Source: Sphingomonas sp. TDK1 (lineage in GTDB: Bacteria; Pseudomonadota; Alphaproteobacteria; Sphingomonadales; Sphingomonadaceae). Taken from it: a stretch of DNA of 64,000 nucleotides. The stretch is taken from NCBI RefSeq assembly GCF_001650735.1, contig NZ_LXVY01000001.1, positions 1 through 64,000 on the forward strand. Direction: 5' to 3'. Each line of letters begins with the position of its first letter. The stretch's first letter is position 1. Shown here in pieces: positions 52,614-61,188 of this stretch. A model generated the notes under the pieces. That model ran no database searches. It was not told the origin of the DNA and was given only the letters and a program-made list of their open reading frames with translations. The translations under genes and the position numbers were made by a program.

Positions 52614-53641
52614 CCGCCTTCGCGCTTGCGGGAGCGGTGAAGCCCGGGCTGGCCGCTATTCTCGCCATCCTCCCGGGCAAGCTTGCGCCAGCGTTGGACG
52701 CGCGCGGGATCCAGCGTTCCTTCCGCGATGGCGGCGCGGATGGCGCATCCCGGCGCATCGAGATGGCTGCAATTGGTGAACCGGCACTCGAGCGCCACGG
52801 CGGTGACATCATCGAACACCTCGGTCACGCCGGTGGCGACGTCGGCCATCTGGAGTTCGCGCATGCCCGGCGTATCGACGAGCCAGCCGCCCCCGTTCGC
52901 CCCCGCGCCGAGGCGATGCATTGCGCGGACGGTGGTGGTGTGCCGGCCCTTGCCATCGTCCGCGCGAACGGCCTGGGTGGCGATACTGTCCGAACCGCGC
53001 AGCGTATTGACCAGCGTCGACTTGCCGACGCCGGAGGATCCGACCAGCGCGACGGTTTCGCCCAGGGCGCAATAGCGCGCGAGACGGGCCGCCTGCGCTC
53101 GATCGCGCCCGTCCAGCACTTCCACGTGCAGACCGGATTGCAGCGCACGCGCTTCGGCGACGAAGCGATCGGGCGTCGACGTCAGATCGGCCTTGGTAAG
53201 GACGACGACCGGATGCGACCCGACTTCGCGCGCCACCACGAGATAGCGCTCGATCCGCGCGACGTTGAAATCCTCGTTGCAGGACGTGACGATGAACAGC
53301 GTATCGACATTGGCCGCGATCAGCTGCACCCGGCGATCGTCACCCGGTGCCGGCCGCTTGAACAGGCTCGTCCGGCCAAGGATGCGCACCAGGTTTCGGG
53401 TCGCCCGGTCGATCAGCAACCAGTCCCCGACCGTGGGGCGATATTCCGGGCCGCCCGGTGTGGGCAGGGTGGAGGCAATCGAGCCCTCGACCCCTTCGCC
53501 CAGAACGGTCACTCTCCCGCGATGCACCGAAAGGACGCGAACGGGCTGGCAATCGAGGCGCTGCTCGGCGGAAACCTGGTCGTTGAAAAAGGCTTTCCAG
53601 CCGAGCTGCGCAAGCGTGATATCGGTCGTGTCGATCGACAC
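52601..53641 (-). CDS. rsgA: ribosome small-subunit-dependent GTPase RsgA
   Basis: This 346-residue circularly permuted GTPase assists maturation of the 30S ribosomal subunit. It has an OB-fold N-terminal domain and the G4 motif VLTKADL, which precedes the P-loop GSSGVGKSTLVN; that order shows the permutation. DTPGM is the G3 motif, and the C-terminal zinc knuckle is ECRFTNCSHLDAPGCAI. The start is GTG 53641; no better in-frame ATG is present. It begins one base past the stop of the small upstream gene, so the two are probably coupled. Confidence 0.95.
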   Translation of the reverse strand: MSIDTTDITLAQLGWKAFFNDQVSAEQRLDCQPVRVLSVHRGRVTVLGEGVEGSIASTLPTPGGPEYRPTVGDWLLIDRATRNLVRILGRTSLFKRPAPGDDRRVQLIAANVDTLFIVTSCNEDFNVARIERYLVVAREVGSHPVVVLTKADLTSTPDRFVAEARALQSGLHVEVLDGRDRAQAARLARYCALGETVALVGSSGVGKSTLVNTLRGSDSIATQAVRADDGKGRHTTTVRAMHRLGAGANGGGWLVDTPGMRELQMADVATGVTEVFDDVTAVALECRFTNCSHLDAPGCAIRAAIAEGTLDPARVQRWRKLAREDGENSGQPGLHRSRKREGGKRR

Positions 53642-53797
53642 CTACTCGACCTGCGGGTCGTCGGACTCCACCGTGTCGGGCGTTCCCTGCCCGGCAGCGC
53701 GCTTGTCCGCCTTGGCCTGCGCCTTCTTTGCGGACTCCGCTGCCTTGTTGCGCTCGCGCTCGCGGCGTTCGAAGTCGTAATTCGGTTTGCGTGCTAT
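53642..53797 (-). CDS. small charged conserved-type protein with an apparent AUA start
   Basis: The frame ending at TAG 53642-53644 encodes ARKPNYDFERRERERNKAAE and a lysine/alanine-rich helix, about 51 residues in all. It resembles a family of tiny basic proteins beginning MARKPNY-x-FE that I recall from related bacteria. The codon in the usual start position (53797-53795) is ATA. GGAG lies eight bases upstream, which is ideal spacing. The ATG three bases upstream is out of frame and stops after two codons. The nearest in-frame ATG is 20 codons upstream with no ribosome-binding site. Either AUA is used or the start has been lost. The function is unknown. Confidence 0.6.
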   Translation of the reverse strand: MARKPNYDFERRERERNKAAESAKKAQAKADKRAAGQGTPDTVESDDPQVE

Positions 53798-54090
53798 GTC
53801 ATTGTCTCCAGACGTCGGGGCACGATTCCGGCAAAACGCGCGGGACCGTAGCCGCATGGCTACACGGATCCGTCCTGCGCGGCTAGGCGGTCGGCGGGAG
53901 ATATGCTGGAAGGAGCCGGGCTGCGCCGCGCGATTGGTGCGCACCCGGTCCGGTGGATCGGTTTCCCGGTGCCCCTTGGAGCAGCTCGCGCCTGCCGCGG
54001 TCATGGGCTAGGGTCGCATCGCAACCGTCGATGCCCGTTCGGCGTCAGGAGACTTCCGCGCATGAGGCTCGCCATCCCCCAGGTCCAGCC

Positions 54091-54585
54091 GTGAGGCCGC
54101 GCCCCGATCCGGTCGGTCCCGATCAGGAAAGCGTATGGGACTTCCCCCGCCCCGCCGTCGCGCAGGCGGTCGACGCCCATATCCAGATCGAGCATTACAG
54201 CCGGATCCTGGCTGATACGCGCTCGGCGATCCGCACGATCGAGACGAGCCATCCGCCGAGCTATTACATCCCGCGCGTCGATATCGCGCCGGACGTGCTG
54301 CGTCGTGCCGTAGGCAATTCCTTCTGCGAATGGAAGGGAACGGCCGAGTATTGGGACGTAGTCGTCGGCGACAACGTGTTGCCGCGGGTGGGCTGGAGCT
54401 ACCCCGATCCCACAGCGGCCTTCGCCGCCTTGCGCGATCACGTCGCCTTTTATGCAGCGCCCTTCGATCGCTGCAGCGTCGACGGGGAAGTGGTGATCCC
54501 GCAGCCCGGCGACTTCTATGGCGGCTGGATCACATCGCGCGTGGTCGGGCCGTTCAAGGGCATTGCCGGTAGCCGCGGGTGGTAA
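54091..54585 (+). CDS. DUF427-family protein
   Basis: This 164-residue soluble protein is of the DUF427 type. It has DFPRPAVAQ, then SHPPSYYIPRVDI, NSFCEWKGTAEYWDV, and YPDPTAAFAALRDHVAFY, ending with a glycine-rich GDFYGGWIT. No enzymatic role is established for the family that I know of. The start is GTG 54091; the longer frame before it has no family features. The gene stands alone on the plus strand. Confidence 0.85.
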   Translation: MRPRPDPVGPDQESVWDFPRPAVAQAVDAHIQIEHYSRILADTRSAIRTIETSHPPSYYIPRVDIAPDVLRRAVGNSFCEWKGTAEYWDVVVGDNVLPRVGWSYPDPTAAFAALRDHVAFYAAPFDRCSVDGEVVIPQPGDFYGGWITSRVVGPFKGIAGSRGW

Positions 54586-54978
54586 CGCCGTGAAGCCGTG
54601 ATGGCGAACGTCTTGCCCGCGCGAAGCCAGGATTGAGGCACAGAGCCGCGCATACTTGGATCCAGCCTGGTGCGAGAAGCGATCGAGAATTCACCTGGGT
54701 CTGGACCTGACATACGCGTTCGCGGCAGCCGAAACCGCGTCTGCGGCGCGGACTCGATCGCGATCGGCCGTGCAATAGGCGGCTGCTCGGGGCTGCCGGA
54801 GCTGCCGGTGCTTGACCTGACGCACTTGAGCCTGAATGCGCCGCACACCGACCGATCGATGCGACTGCATCTATCCATCGCGCTTCGCCGTCCCCATATT
54901 CACGGTATCGCAGCACCTGCCACGAGCGCCGCTGCGACTGAGAGATGCTTCATGCTCCCGCTCTGCGAGGATATGCGC
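54586..54978. other. intergenic stretch without a recognisable gene
   Basis: I find no supported gene, repeat or RNA in this stretch. Open frames here show no family features and no ribosome-binding site. Confidence 0.5.
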
Positions 54979-55224
54979 ATGATCATCGACCAGAAAGACA
55001 CGCGTCCGCTCCACGAAGCTGCACCGCTGGCCTGCGCGCCGGCCAGGTCCGATGCGGATGCGCTCGAGGCCGCGCTTGCGGACATGACCAGGGCTTTCTC
55101 CAGCGACTTCGTCGCCGGTCGGGTCGGAGAACGCCATAATACCTACCAGCATCGCACCCGCGTGCTGCGTCAGATGGGTGGACAGCTGGCCAAACTGCGC
55201 GAGCGGGAAGACGCAGGGTCCTGA
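54979..55224 (+). CDS. small hypothetical helical protein
   Basis: ATG 54979 has GAGG eight bases upstream and opens an 81-residue frame. The product is mainly helical and polar (ALEAALADMTRAFSSDF, then TRVLRQMGGQLAKLRE). There is no signal peptide or membrane span. I do not recognise the family. Confidence 0.5.
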   Translation: MIIDQKDTRPLHEAAPLACAPARSDADALEAALADMTRAFSSDFVAGRVGERHNTYQHRTRVLRQMGGQLAKLREREDAGS

Positions 55225-55579
55225 GCGGGAGAAAGCCGCGGCTTGCCGGCGCGTGCGCGAAGGAAGAAGCACCCTATCGGCATGTTCGCGATCGGGGTAG
55301 CCGCTGTGCCAGCGAAGCGCGTCCAGTGCCGGGTCGACAGACGTCGCATGAACAACGCACGCACGCCCAGCGTTCGGCGTTGGCGAAGAATGGCCGTCTC
55401 GCCTCCGTTCACCGGTCCCGCGGCGATGTCGGCGATCAGCCTGGCAATGTCGAGCCAGGCAGTGCGGACGAGCGTGTTTTGATGCGCTTCGCCGGCCAGC
55501 AATCAAGGGTGGAAGCGCCGACACCGCTCGGTTCTTTCGAACCGTTCGGCACCCGATCGGTCTGGAGGTCTGTTGAGCA
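55225..55579. other. intergenic stretch upstream of the antiporter gene
   Basis: No convincing gene is present. The right end should hold the promoter of the antiporter gene. I see no clear -10/-35 pair or riboswitch-like structure. Confidence 0.45.
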
Positions 55580-56878
55580 ATGATGGACCATCCCAGCTTG
55601 CTCCCCTCCACCTATATCCTCGTCCTGACCGGGACCGGCCTGCTGGTGGCGCTGGTGGCGTGGCTACCGCTGGCACTGCGAAAACTGCCGCTATCGCTGC
55701 CGATCGTATGCATGGGGATCGGTGCGACGATCTTTCTTCTGCCCGAAGTCACGCTACGGCCGCTGCCCCTGCGCTACCCGGACATCACAGAACGTTTCGC
55801 CGAACTGATCGTCATCATCGCGCTGATGGGCGCGGGCCTCAAGATCGACCGGGTGTTCGGCTGGGGGCGCTGGGCGGTAACCTGGCGGCTGCTCGCAATC
55901 ACCATGCCGATCAGCATCGTCGCGATCGCCGGCATCGCCGGATGGACGCTCGGATTGCCGCTGGCGACGGCGCTACTGCTGGGGGCGAGCCTCGCGCCCA
56001 CCGATCCGGTGCTCGCCTCGGACGTCCAGGTCGGCCCGCCGAAAACCGGGGAAGAGGATGAAGTCCGCTTCGGGCTCACCTCGGAAGCCGGGCTCAACGA
56101 CGGGGCCGCCTTTCCCTTCGTCCACCTGGCCATCCTGCTCGCGGCCAGCGCCGTCTCAGGCCGGCCATGGCTGGGCGAATGGCTGGGCTACCGGGTGGTG
56201 TGGGAGATCGGCGGCGGCATTCTTGGCGGATGGCTGGTCGGCCTCGCCTTCGGCTGGCTGACCTTTCACGTCCGCGCCGACTCCAAGCTCGCCAAGACGG
56301 GGGACGGCCTGATCGCGCTTTCGGCGACGTTCGTGTCCTACGGCCTGACCGAGATCGTCCATGTCTACGGCTTCCTCGCGGTGTTCGTCACCGCGCTCAC
56401 CTTCCGCCACACGCACCGGGAGCACGAATTCCACCACGAGATGCACACGATCATCGAGCAGCTCGAACGGCTGGTGATGATGGCGCTGCTGATCCTGTTC
56501 GGTGGGGCGCTCGTCAGCGGCCTTCTCACGCATGTCGGCTGGGTCGACATCGTCGTTGCCGCGACGATCCTGCTGGTCGTGCGGCCGGTGGCCGGGTGGA
56601 TCGGCATGCTCGGCTACCGCGCCGATCGCAGCGAGAAGCTGACGCTGGCCTTTTTCGGCATCCGTGGCGTGGGGACGATCTATTACCTGGCCTATGGCAT
56701 GAACCATATGGCGGTGGCGCAGGCCGAGCGGCTGTGGGGCATTGTCGGGCTCGTGGTGCTGTTCTCGATCCTGCTGCACGGGCTCACGGTGACGCCGATC
56801 ATGCGATCGCTCGATCGCCAGCAGGGACGAGACCCGGATGCCGGGGACATGCCGGCCGCGCGAGAAAGCGGCGCGTGA
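55580..56878 (+). CDS. CPA1-family Na+/H+ antiporter
   Basis: This 432-residue membrane protein has about twelve spans. The conserved acidic sites of cation:proton antiporters are visible in LAPTDPVLASDVQVGPP and SEAGLNDGAAFPF. Later spans contain FFGIRGVGTIYYLAYG. It exchanges Na+ (or K+) for protons to control pH and salt. GGAGG lies about 11 bases before ATG 55580; ATG 55583 is an alternative. It is a single gene converging on a set of small minus-strand genes. Confidence 0.92.
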   Translation: MMDHPSLLPSTYILVLTGTGLLVALVAWLPLALRKLPLSLPIVCMGIGATIFLLPEVTLRPLPLRYPDITERFAELIVIIALMGAGLKIDRVFGWGRWAVTWRLLAITMPISIVAIAGIAGWTLGLPLATALLLGASLAPTDPVLASDVQVGPPKTGEEDEVRFGLTSEAGLNDGAAFPFVHLAILLAASAVSGRPWLGEWLGYRVVWEIGGGILGGWLVGLAFGWLTFHVRADSKLAKTGDGLIALSATFVSYGLTEIVHVYGFLAVFVTALTFRHTHREHEFHHEMHTIIEQLERLVMMALLILFGGALVSGLLTHVGWVDIVVAATILLVVRPVAGWIGMLGYRADRSEKLTLAFFGIRGVGTIYYLAYGMNHMAVAQAERLWGIVGLVVLFSILLHGLTVTPIMRSLDRQQGRDPDAGDMPAARESGA

Positions 56879-56900
56879 CCGATCCGCGCGCCGCCCCGCC

Positions 56901-57176
56901 TCAGCCCAGCGCGCGCAGCACCGGGAGATCGGCCAGACCGCGATCCGGATTTTCGCTCAAGCCACGATCTTCAGCGGCACGTTCGACGCGCGCCTCGATC
57001 CGTTGCAGACGGGTGGCGATCTCACGCGCCTCGCGCTTTTCGGCCGCGAGCGCTTCCTTTTGCCAGGCCGCAGCCGCGATGAACGCTACGTCGCGGACAT
57101 TGGGCAACAGGGCATCGGTCGCCAGCTGGCGCTGGCGGGCTTCCTGCGCGCGGCAGGTAAAGGCGGTCGGCTGCAT
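56901..57176 (-). CDS. small hypothetical protein, helical
   Basis: This 91-residue protein has an Ala/Glu/Arg-rich helix in its centre (WQKEALAAEKREAREIATRL). ATG 57176 has AGGAG eight bases upstream. It is the last of three small genes in one direction. No family is recognised. Confidence 0.6.
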   Translation of the reverse strand: MQPTAFTCRAQEARQRQLATDALLPNVRDVAFIAAAAWQKEALAAEKREAREIATRLQRIEARVERAAEDRGLSENPDRGLADLPVLRALG

Positions 57177-57234
57177 CGTGGTGGCTCCTGGTGTTCGCGA
57201 TGGGTGAAGTAGGAAGGCAGTCGATCGTCCGCGG

Positions 57235-57453
57235 TCAGACGCGCCGCGCTGGGCTCCGGACGCGCGTGACCGCCCCGTCGAGCAGGCGCCCCTGATACAG
57301 CCGACGGATGCGCTCGGCATCCTCTGCGCTGGCAAAGACGACATGGGTGCCGCTTGGCGACATCGGTTCGATCGCGCTGATCCGCGCCTGCTGCTGCGCG
57401 CAGGTTGCCAGCACCTGTTGCACGGCCGCGTCGATGTTGACGACGCGGGACAT
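57235..57453 (-). CDS. small hypothetical protein
   Basis: This 72-residue protein begins MSRVVNIDAAVQQVLATC and ends basic. ATG 57453 directly abuts the TGA of the upstream small gene (TGAATG), which suggests translational coupling. No family is recognised. Confidence 0.55.
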   Translation of the reverse strand: MSRVVNIDAAVQQVLATCAQQQARISAIEPMSPSGTHVVFASAEDAERIRRLYQGRLLDGAVTRVRSPARRV

Positions 57454-57591
57454 TCAGGCGGCCTTCGGACTGGGCGGGCCTGCGGGGTCGTGGCGCGGCG
57501 CGAAGATCGACAGCGTCTGCCGCCGACGCGCGCTGCCATCGATGAAGGGAACGACGTTCGGAGACCGCGGAACCAGGGAGAAAGAAGACAT
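57454..57591 (-). CDS. small hypothetical protein, first gene of a three-gene set
   Basis: This 45-residue frame starts at ATG 57591 behind GAGGAGCAGCTCC. The product (MSSFSLVPRSPNVVPFIDG, then basic) has no recognised family. A possible stress-type promoter lies about 70 bases upstream. Confidence 0.5.
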   Translation of the reverse strand: MSSFSLVPRSPNVVPFIDGSARRRQTLSIFAPRHDPAGPPSPKAA

Positions 57592-57660
57592 GGAGCTGCT
57601 CCTCGAAGAGCGGGAGCGGGATTGTCTCTCAGTCGCGGCCTTGCTCAGGCAAGGCTGGCC

Positions 57661-57685
57661 ACGATGATTCCGAGATGGGGGTTCC
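57661..57685 (-). promoter_or_regulatory. possible EcfG-type (general stress) promoter
   Basis: On the minus strand GGAAC is followed by 17 bases and CGTG. The alphaproteobacterial EcfG consensus is GGAAC-N16/17-CGTT, so one base of the -10 element differs. It lies upstream of the three small genes. Confidence 0.35.
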
Positions 57686-57697
57686 ACAACGTCTTTA

Positions 57698-58225
57698 CTA
57701 GGGACGCTGCACGAGATCCTCGGCAAGCCCCTGATAGAAGTGGCCGACGCACCGCAGGTCCGCCGGCACAACGATCAGCATCGCGCCACGTTCGGGCGCT
57801 GGCGGCGTGCTCGACCTGCCGAGGCCGCTCCAACACGCCGTCGCCATCGCGTGGCTGCGCAGGATGCCGTCGCAGTGGAAGAGGCAAGCGCGTGTGCCGC
57901 CCAGCGCCAGCAGGCGGGCATGATCGTCGCCGCCATGCCCCAGCGTCGCGCGCAGCGCCCGCAGCTTGTTGGCGCTGTTCCGCTGGTCAGGCGCCGCACC
58001 AAGCCCATGGGCATGCGCCACCGCATCGAGCAGGTGGTGGAGGAACCGATCGAGTTCGCGCAGGCCGTTGCCGATCCATTTCGACCGGTGCCGATGGCTG
58101 ATCGGCGCGGCGATCTCCGGCGGCGGCGCGCCCTGTCCGGCCGGGCTCGCGAAGAAGCGCGCGCCGCGGCACAGCGTCCGATAGGCGCGATCGAGTTCGG
58201 CGGCGCGTCCCAGCGGGTCGAGCAT
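57698..58225 (-). CDS. hypothetical protein in the transglutaminase operon
   Basis: This 175-residue soluble protein starts at ATG 58225, one base past the transglutaminase stop (TGAGATG), so it is translated with it. It contains LGRAAELDRAYRTLCRG and several histidines (LHHLLDAVAHAHGLG, GHGGDDHARLL), and the C-terminal part includes MLIVVPADLRCVGHFYQGLA. I do not recognise a family. The linkage suggests a role together with the transglutaminase-type protein. Confidence 0.6.
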   Translation of the reverse strand: MLDPLGRAAELDRAYRTLCRGARFFASPAGQGAPPPEIAAPISHRHRSKWIGNGLRELDRFLHHLLDAVAHAHGLGAAPDQRNSANKLRALRATLGHGGDDHARLLALGGTRACLFHCDGILRSHAMATACWSGLGRSSTPPAPERGAMLIVVPADLRCVGHFYQGLAEDLVQRP

Positions 58226-58226
58226 C

Positions 58227-59114
58227 TCAGCGCGGGGACGCGTCGAAGGCACCGGCGGGCGCGCTGCCCGCCTCGACCGTCACCTCGACCTGCATGTCGA
58301 GAAAATCCTCGGGCGCGCCGAGATAGCTGCCGCGCACCGGGTGGATCCGCGCAATGTTGCCCGCGACCGCCACCGGGATCAGGCCCGCCCCGCCCATGCG
58401 GCCATGGGTGGGATCGAACGGAATCCAGCCGGCACAGGGCAGATACACTTCGGCCCAGGCATGGGTGGTGCCGTGCTGGTCGCCCGGCGAATCGGGCTGG
58501 AGATAGCCCGACACCGCGTGCGCGCCGAAGCCAAGGTGGCGCACCGCCTCGATGAAGAGAGTCGCGAAGTCGCGGCACGATCCGCTGCCTTGGTCGAGCG
58601 TCTCGTCCGGCGACTGGGTGCCCTCTTCTTCCCGCACGCGATAGGCAAGGCTGGTGGCGATCGCGGTGTTGATCGTCTTGAGCAGCGTGAGCGTGTCGGT
58701 CGGCGCGGTGCCGCGGAACTGCCCCGCCCAAGCGCCCACCCGGTCTGCCGCCTGCGGATAATGGGGCACCCGCATCCCGCCGAGGTCGGCAATTTCCTCC
58801 TCCGAATAGGCGAAGGGAAACTGGTGCGCGGACGGCGCGATGGTGAACACCGGCCAGGCGGTGGCGGAATGCTCCACCTCCATCCGGCTGTCGATCGTCA
58901 GCGTCTGGGTCGCTTCGGCGAAGCTCGCTGTCGCGATCAGGTTGCCGAACACGTCCTGCGTCCAGTCGATGGTGGCCGGCGGCACGCAGCGAAGCTCGGT
59001 CGCAAGCAGCCGCAGGTCATGCTGACCGCGCGGACACAGCATCATCCGGTGGGGCTGCAGCCATACCGGCCGCGCATAACGGTAGCTCGTGCGGTGGCGG
59101 ATGGTCAGCAGCAC
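58227..59114 (-). CDS. transglutaminase-like cysteine protein
   Basis: This 295-residue protein has an N-terminal beta-sandwich (IRHRTSYRYARPVWLQPHRMMLCP) and a transglutaminase-like core. The catalytic cysteine is in GSGSCRDFATLF, the histidine in GTTHAWAEVYLP and the aspartate in IPFDPTHG. This is the bacterial type, often found beside large alpha-E or peptidase proteins, and probably acts as a cysteine protease or amide-cleaving enzyme. The start is GTG 59114 with no strong ribosome-binding site; it lies ten bases after the DUF2384 gene, so coupling is likely. Confidence 0.9.
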   Translation of the reverse strand: MLLTIRHRTSYRYARPVWLQPHRMMLCPRGQHDLRLLATELRCVPPATIDWTQDVFGNLIATASFAEATQTLTIDSRMEVEHSATAWPVFTIAPSAHQFPFAYSEEEIADLGGMRVPHYPQAADRVGAWAGQFRGTAPTDTLTLLKTINTAIATSLAYRVREEEGTQSPDETLDQGSGSCRDFATLFIEAVRHLGFGAHAVSGYLQPDSPGDQHGTTHAWAEVYLPCAGWIPFDPTHGRMGGAGLIPVAVAGNIARIHPVRGSYLGAPEDFLDMQVEVTVEAGSAPAGAFDASPR

Positions 59115-59123
59115 CGCGGGGCT

Positions 59124-59405
59124 TCAGCGACGCTCGGCGCGGGCGTTAATCGCCTGCTCTACCGCCTCGCAGCCGACCGGGCTGGCGACGGCAAGGTCGA
59201 GCGGCCGGCCACCCAGCGCCTCGTCATGGCTGTTGAGGAACCTGACCGCGGCATCCCCGCCGAGCAGGTTCCAGGCGAGCAGCGCGACGCGGCTCTGCCG
59301 TTCCAGGCTGTCCGGCGAAGGGCGCGGCATTCCGAACTTGCTGCGGAACTGCTTGCGGATCGGGGCACGCGTGGCGGTGGTTTCGGTTGTCGTCGGATCG
59401 GGCAT
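59124..59405 (-). CDS. DUF2384 (MbcA/ParS/Xre antitoxin C-terminal) domain protein
   Basis: This 93-residue protein has the toxin-binding domain of MbcA/ParS-type antitoxins (LLGGDAAVRFLNSHDEALGG, RPLDLAVASPVGCEAVEQA). Usually such a protein carries an N-terminal DNA-binding part and pairs with a RES-domain toxin. No such toxin is adjacent; the next gene is a transglutaminase-type enzyme. ATG 59405 has AAGGA six bases upstream, better placed than ATG 59411. It is either an orphan antitoxin-like protein or a regulator of its own operon. Confidence 0.8.
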   Translation of the reverse strand: MPDPTTTETTATRAPIRKQFRSKFGMPRPSPDSLERQSRVALLAWNLLGGDAAVRFLNSHDEALGGRPLDLAVASPVGCEAVEQAINARAERR

Positions 59406-59470
59406 CGGCATTCCTTATGGTCGCGGGGCGCGGGAAAAGGGGCGCGGCCGGATCGGCCTCGCCCCCGCGA

Positions 59471-59638
59471 TCACAAAGCCTGCGCGGCAGGCAGGGCCAG
59501 TGATCGGCCCATTGTCTCGATCCGATCGGCATAGGCTCTGGCGAGATTGCGATGCGCATAACGGGCTTCGCGCGACGTCGCGGTGGTGGCGAGCGTCAGC
59601 GAAACCGCATGGCGGCGGCGGATATAGTCGATGTCCAT
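59471..59638 (-). CDS. small hypothetical protein, 55 residues
   Basis: ATG 59638 has GGGAG seven bases upstream and opens a 55-codon frame to TGA 59471-59473. The product begins MDIDYIRRRHAVSLTLATT and continues as an arginine- and alanine-rich helix (YAHRNLARAYADRIE). Small proteins of this kind, starting MD-x-DY-x-RRRH, are as I recall common in sphingomonads. The function is unknown. It precedes the DUF2384 gene by 65 bases. Confidence 0.6.
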   Translation of the reverse strand: MDIDYIRRRHAVSLTLATTATSREARYAHRNLARAYADRIETMGRSLALPAAQAL

Positions 59639-59783
59639 GGATCGGCTCCCGGGTCAGGTAAGCGGGAGCGCGTCGGTCTCTCAGTCGATGGCGCCTACGG
59701 AGGAATCTGCCAACGATGCACGCGATATAAGGTGGAGGGGCGCAACAACCTACCCCCCGCCGCCAATTAAGCGCGCCTCCCGG

Positions 59784-60926
59784 CTAGCGCATCAGGCCGC
59801 CCGCGCGCAGCGCCGCCTCGATTACGCGCCCGATATCCCGTCCGGCCGGTGTCTGCGTGGAAGCTGCGGGCACCCGCATGGGCGGCATACGCGTCGCCGG
59901 AAGGACTGGATCTGGCCTTGCGGGGGCTGCGCGCGCCGTGTCGTCGACGGTCTGCGCCGGGGCGTGCGGGTCCGTTATTCCCCAGAAGCGGCAGAGATGC
60001 GCCGTAGAGGATATCCCGGTCTCCAGCATATAGGCGCCGCTGCTGCCGCAGCCTTCGGCCCCGGCCGTGTCGAGCGGCGTGCCATGGCCCATGCCGGTTA
60101 TCTGATATTCCTCTAGCAGGATGCGGCCCTCGCCGTCCTCCCACAGGTGATGGGGATAGCCGTCGACCCGGTCGCTGCGCGTCGGCGCCTCGGCAAGACC
60201 GTGCAGCGTGCGCCACTGCTCGAGGATGGCGCCCGCGTTGGACGGCGCGACGGTCGCGTCGCGCGTCCCGTGCCAGACCGACACGATCGGCCACGGGCCT
60301 TGATGCGGCGACGCATCGCGGACCAATGCGGTAAGCCCCGCCGCGTCCGGCCCCCCCTGCCCCCGCATCCGCTCGAACGCCTGCGGCACCGAGGTCGCCG
60401 ATCCGAAGGGCAGTCCGGCGATGATCCCGCCACCGGCGAACACGTCCGGATAGGTGGCGAGCAGCACGGAGGCCATCGCGCCCCCGGCCGACAGCCCGGT
60501 CACGAAGATGCGCGCAGGATCGACGCCATGTCGCGCCACCATTGCCGCCACCATCTCGCGGATCGATAATGCCTCGCCGCCACCGCGGCGGCTGTCCTCG
60601 GGGCCGAACCAGTTGAAGCATAGATTGGGATTGTTCTGGCGCTGCTGCTCGGGGAACAGCAGCGCGAAACCGTGGCGGTCGGCCCAATCGGACCAGCCTG
60701 CCCCGTTGTCATAGGCCGCGGCAGTCTGGGTGCAGCCGTGGAGCACCACCACCAACGCGGGCCGCGCGGCCAGCGCCGCCGGCAGATAGGTCCAGCCGGC
60801 AAGGCCGCCTGGGTTCGGCCCGAAATCGCCTAGCGGCGCCAACCGTCCGCCAGCGGTGGACACGGCAGGGCCGCCAGCGGCACGCAGGGCGGCAATACGG
60901 GCAAGGGTATCTGCGAGACCGGGCAT
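59784..60926 (-). CDS. PHB-depolymerase-family esterase
   Basis: This 380-residue serine esterase is of the poly(3-hydroxybutyrate)-depolymerase (LpqC-like) type. LHGCTQTAAAYD is the oxyanion region, followed by FPEQQRQNNPNLCFNWF, the nucleophile in GLSAGGAMAS, and a late histidine near GMGHGTPLD. ATG 60926 has AAGGA seven bases upstream. No ordinary signal peptide is seen, although related enzymes may be exported. The C-terminal 80 residues are Pro/Ala-rich. The polymer or ester substrate is not certain. Confidence 0.9.
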   Translation of the reverse strand: MPGLADTLARIAALRAAGGPAVSTAGGRLAPLGDFGPNPGGLAGWTYLPAALAARPALVVVLHGCTQTAAAYDNGAGWSDWADRHGFALLFPEQQRQNNPNLCFNWFGPEDSRRGGGEALSIREMVAAMVARHGVDPARIFVTGLSAGGAMASVLLATYPDVFAGGGIIAGLPFGSATSVPQAFERMRGQGGPDAAGLTALVRDASPHQGPWPIVSVWHGTRDATVAPSNAGAILEQWRTLHGLAEAPTRSDRVDGYPHHLWEDGEGRILLEEYQITGMGHGTPLDTAGAEGCGSSGAYMLETGISSTAHLCRFWGITDPHAPAQTVDDTARAAPARPDPVLPATRMPPMRVPAASTQTPAGRDIGRVIEAALRAGGLMR

Positions 60927-61188
60927 CGTGGCGTCCTTCAAAAATGCTCTGGCGAGCGGTACGGTCGCAACAATGCTGCGCTGCACAAATATGGTGCGGA
61001 GGGGTCGAAGCGCAATCTGCGAGTGTGTTCACTCAAGTTAATCGCGACCATCGTTTTCATTGACCAAGATTGGGCCGCCTCGCTCCGAAAGCGTGCTAGG
61101 GGGATGCCGGGCCGCACGTTGCGCAGGCTCCTCGCCCACGGGGCTGCCAAGCGCGGCCTTTCGGCACGTTCCCCGAAGGGATCCCACG

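Noticed and set aside
55170-55502. Open frames on both strands before the antiporter gene
   Set aside because: They have no family pattern, no ribosome-binding site and partly overlap the small gene ending at 55224.
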